Source: Hyphomicrobiales bacterium (GTDB taxonomy: Bacteria; Pseudomonadota; Alphaproteobacteria; Rhizobiales; Methyloligellaceae). Taken from it: 64,000 nt of DNA. Each line of letters starts with the position of its first letter. Position 1 is the stretch's first letter. A program made the translations under genes and the position numbers. The stretch spans positions 1 to 64,000 of the forward strand of contig JAJFHQ010000007.1 of the NCBI GenBank assembly GCA_021775525.1, written 5' to 3'. This document shows, piece after piece, positions 62,624 through 64,000 of the stretch. The notes under the pieces were generated by a model. That model was not told where the DNA came from, did no database searches, and saw only the letters and a program-made list of their open reading frames with translations.

Positions 62624-63178
62624 ATGAGCAGGTTCTGGCTCTACTATTCGATCGCTTGCATAGTCGCATCTCTGGCGGGCTTTTCGGCCGTAATGGCTTT
62701 CACCCCAGAAAGCCTCTTTGAGGAAGATCGCTTCTGGGCCAGAACGGTTGCGACATATGTCTATCACGATGATACGACTAGCATTGACCAACTCGAAGAA
62801 GGTTGGGCTTCGCCAGACAAAAATGGCACCTGGTCCAACCGAAAGAGGTCAACTTTGCTGATAGGCCTGCAAAGTGAACTCCGCGAAGATGTTGAGCTCG
62901 AATTTGCATTCACCCCATTCCTCGTACGGGGGAATCGGTCCCAGACTGTCCTTGTCTCTGTCAATGACCGGCCTGTCGCCATTTGGAAGCTTGAAGGCGG
63001 GATGCGCCGCAAAGTTACGGCCTTAGAGGTGAAGCAGGAAATCTGGAGCGCGAAACATCCCAAGACGATTGCATTTGAGTTCAAGAATCCGAAGTCGCCT
63101 GCGCAAATTGGGTACGGATCTGGTACGGACCCGTTGGGATTTCAGCTCAGTTCACTTGTAGTCCGCAAGGCTCGTTAG
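62624..63178 (+). CDS. Membrane-anchored hypothetical protein (DUF7024-like)
   Basis: About 184 residues from ATG 62624. One N-terminal transmembrane helix (SRFWLYYSIACIVASLAGFS) is followed by a beta-rich domain with GWASPDKNGTWSNRKRSTLLIGL and SQTVLVSVNDRPVAIWKL. These resemble the beta-sandwich found at the C-terminus of some lipopolysaccharide/glycosyltransferase membrane proteins (DUF7024-like). It is an orphan gene: no glycosyltransferase nearby. Repeat clusters flank it on both sides and a tRNA remnant lies to the left, so it may have moved in as a unit. Confidence 0.6.
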   Translation: MSRFWLYYSIACIVASLAGFSAVMAFTPESLFEEDRFWARTVATYVYHDDTTSIDQLEEGWASPDKNGTWSNRKRSTLLIGLQSELREDVELEFAFTPFLVRGNRSQTVLVSVNDRPVAIWKLEGGMRRKVTALEVKQEIWSAKHPKTIAFEFKNPKSPAQIGYGSGTDPLGFQLSSLVVRKAR

Positions 63179-63287
63179 GCCGCTCGACTTATCTGCCTAT
63201 CAGAAGCAAGCGAGCTCAACCCACGTAAATTCAGCCCCGCCTGAATGTGGAGTGCTGTTCAAGGTCACAGACCGTGACGCCTTGGCA

Positions 63288-63406
63288 TGTCCGTTCCGGG
63301 TCAGAAGCAGACATAAATCATGCCCCCTCACGATGTCCGCTTTACCCCCAAGAGCAGACATAAATCCGTATGGTCTGGAATGTCTGCTTTGTGCCACAAG
63401 CGGACA
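63288..63406. repeat. Second cluster of three palindromic repeat units
   Basis: Units at 63288-63313, 63334-63360 and 63381-63406. The last two match the pair at 62376-62448 closely in sequence, order and the 20-base spacer, in the same direction. Together with that cluster they bracket the gene at 62624-63178. Confidence 0.75.
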
Positions 63407-63459
63407 TCAAGCTATACGTTGATTAAAGAAATCCGCACTTCTGAAAGGCAATAGGGTCG

Positions 63460-63490
63460 CTAGACTGGCCGAATCTGTCCTAGACTGGCC
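63460..63490 (+). repeat. Short direct repeat before the amidase gene
   Basis: CTAGACTGGCC occurs at 63460-63470 and again at 63480-63490, a 20-bp period (about two helical turns), ending two bases before the ATG at 63493. It may be an operator pair or a small duplication. Confidence 0.5.
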
Positions 63491-63492
63491 TC

Positions 63493-64000
63493 ATGAAGCT
63501 TACCGAATATGCTGCCTATGACGCGCTTGGGCTCGGCGAGCTCGTCGCACGGGGAGAGTTGAGTCCGCTGGAGCTCGCAACCTCCGCGATGGAGGCGATC
63601 GAGGCGGTCAACCCGAGCGTCAACGCGGTGGTTGAGACGTATGCCGACCGGATTGTAGACCTGGATGAAAGCAGCCTTGGAGCCGGACCATTCCGGGGCG
63701 TACCTTTTCTGATCAAGGACATTTTTGGTCATGAAGCCGGACGAAAAATTGAACTCGGGAGCCGCCTGTGCCGCGATATGCTGGTGGAGCAGGATACGTA
63801 TCTGGCGAAACTCCTGCGCGCCTCAGGTCTTAATATTATCGGCCGGTCCAACGCGCCGGAATATTCGATGGCCGGTACAGCCGAAAATGTCCTCTATGGC
63901 AACACCTCGACACCATGGAAGAAAGGCTATTCCGCCGGAGGCTCAACGGGCGGCGGCATGGCAGCGGTCGTCGCCGGCATGGTTCCTATAGCCCATGGGA
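63493..64000 (+). CDS. Amidase, amidase-signature family (cut by window end)
   Basis: The first 169 residues of an amidase-signature enzyme. The catalytic lysine is in GVPFLIKDIFG, and the cis-serine region is KGYSAGGSTGGGMAAVVAGM. Family enzymes have 450-500 residues; the nucleophile serine, usually about 24 residues later, lies beyond the window. It hydrolyses an amide, but the substrate cannot be told; GatA itself is less likely because gatC is not upstream and the N-terminus is unlike it. Confidence 0.85.
   Translation, partial: MKLTEYAAYDALGLGELVARGELSPLELATSAMEAIEAVNPSVNAVVETYADRIVDLDESSLGAGPFRGVPFLIKDIFGHEAGRKIELGSRLCRDMLVEQDTYLAKLLRASGLNIIGRSNAPEYSMAGTAENVLYGNTSTPWKKGYSAGGSTGGGMAAVVAGMVPIAHG

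Overview
The window comes from an alphaproteobacterium, probably of the Hyphomicrobiales (Rhizobiales). This rests on gene order and signals rather than on any search: the DUF2849-sulfite reductase-DUF934 arrangement, an Irr-type iron box, a soxBDAG operon, Phn- and Aap-type ABC operons, and intergenic palindromes of a kind familiar from that order. There is no rRNA gene and no intact tRNA gene, and I see no CRISPR array or insertion sequence. Coding density is high, and many neighbouring genes overlap by 1 to 8 bases.

Layout. 1-1.8 kb: a decayed ABC permease end and an MFS transporter. 1.8-6.5 kb (minus): a two-subunit 2-oxoacid:acceptor oxidoreductase with a GltD-like flavin/iron-sulfur protein. 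6.8-11.2 kb: an ATPase, FtsX-type permease and HlyD adaptor (MacAB-like exporter). 11.5-17.3 kb: DUF2849, sulfite/nitrite reductase, DUF934, FdxA ferredoxin and a second 2-oxoacid:ferredoxin oxidoreductase, which together look like a self-contained route of low-potential electrons to sulfite. 17.4 kb: a host-attachment-type protein whose ribosome binding site lies in a hairpin. 17.85-22.8 kb (minus): an iron operon (imelysin, di-haem DUF1111, second imelysin, DUF1513) behind an Irr-like box.

23.1-32.1 kb (minus) is the most interesting part. A membrane-bound Pls-type peptide synthetase (A-T followed by three soluble hexapeptide domains separated by transmembrane pairs) sits with a 4'-phosphopantetheinyl transferase, a metallo-beta-lactamase-fold hydrolase and an extended diaminobutyrate-type aminotransferase. 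The aminotransferase carries the same short motif at both ends. A leucine-rich-repeat protein lies upstream and a Crp/Fnr regulator is divergent. This reads as a pathway that makes a basic diamino acid and polymerises or couples it at the membrane.

33.1-40.6 kb: an S41 peptidase, GlpD, a HAD phosphatase and a PhnCDEE-type transporter, suggesting uptake and use of an organophosphate. 40.8-48.6 kb (minus): four exported envelope proteins, including a 1647-residue propeller protein with seven C-terminal repeats. 48.8-61.0 kb: threonine synthase, an amino-acid ABC transporter, an RpiR regulator with a perfect palindromic operator, MmgE/PrpD and heterotetrameric sarcosine oxidase. 61.1-64 kb: an SH3-like secreted protein related to two envelope genes, a tRNA 3'-end remnant, palindromic repeats on both sides of a small orphan gene, and an amidase cut by the window end.
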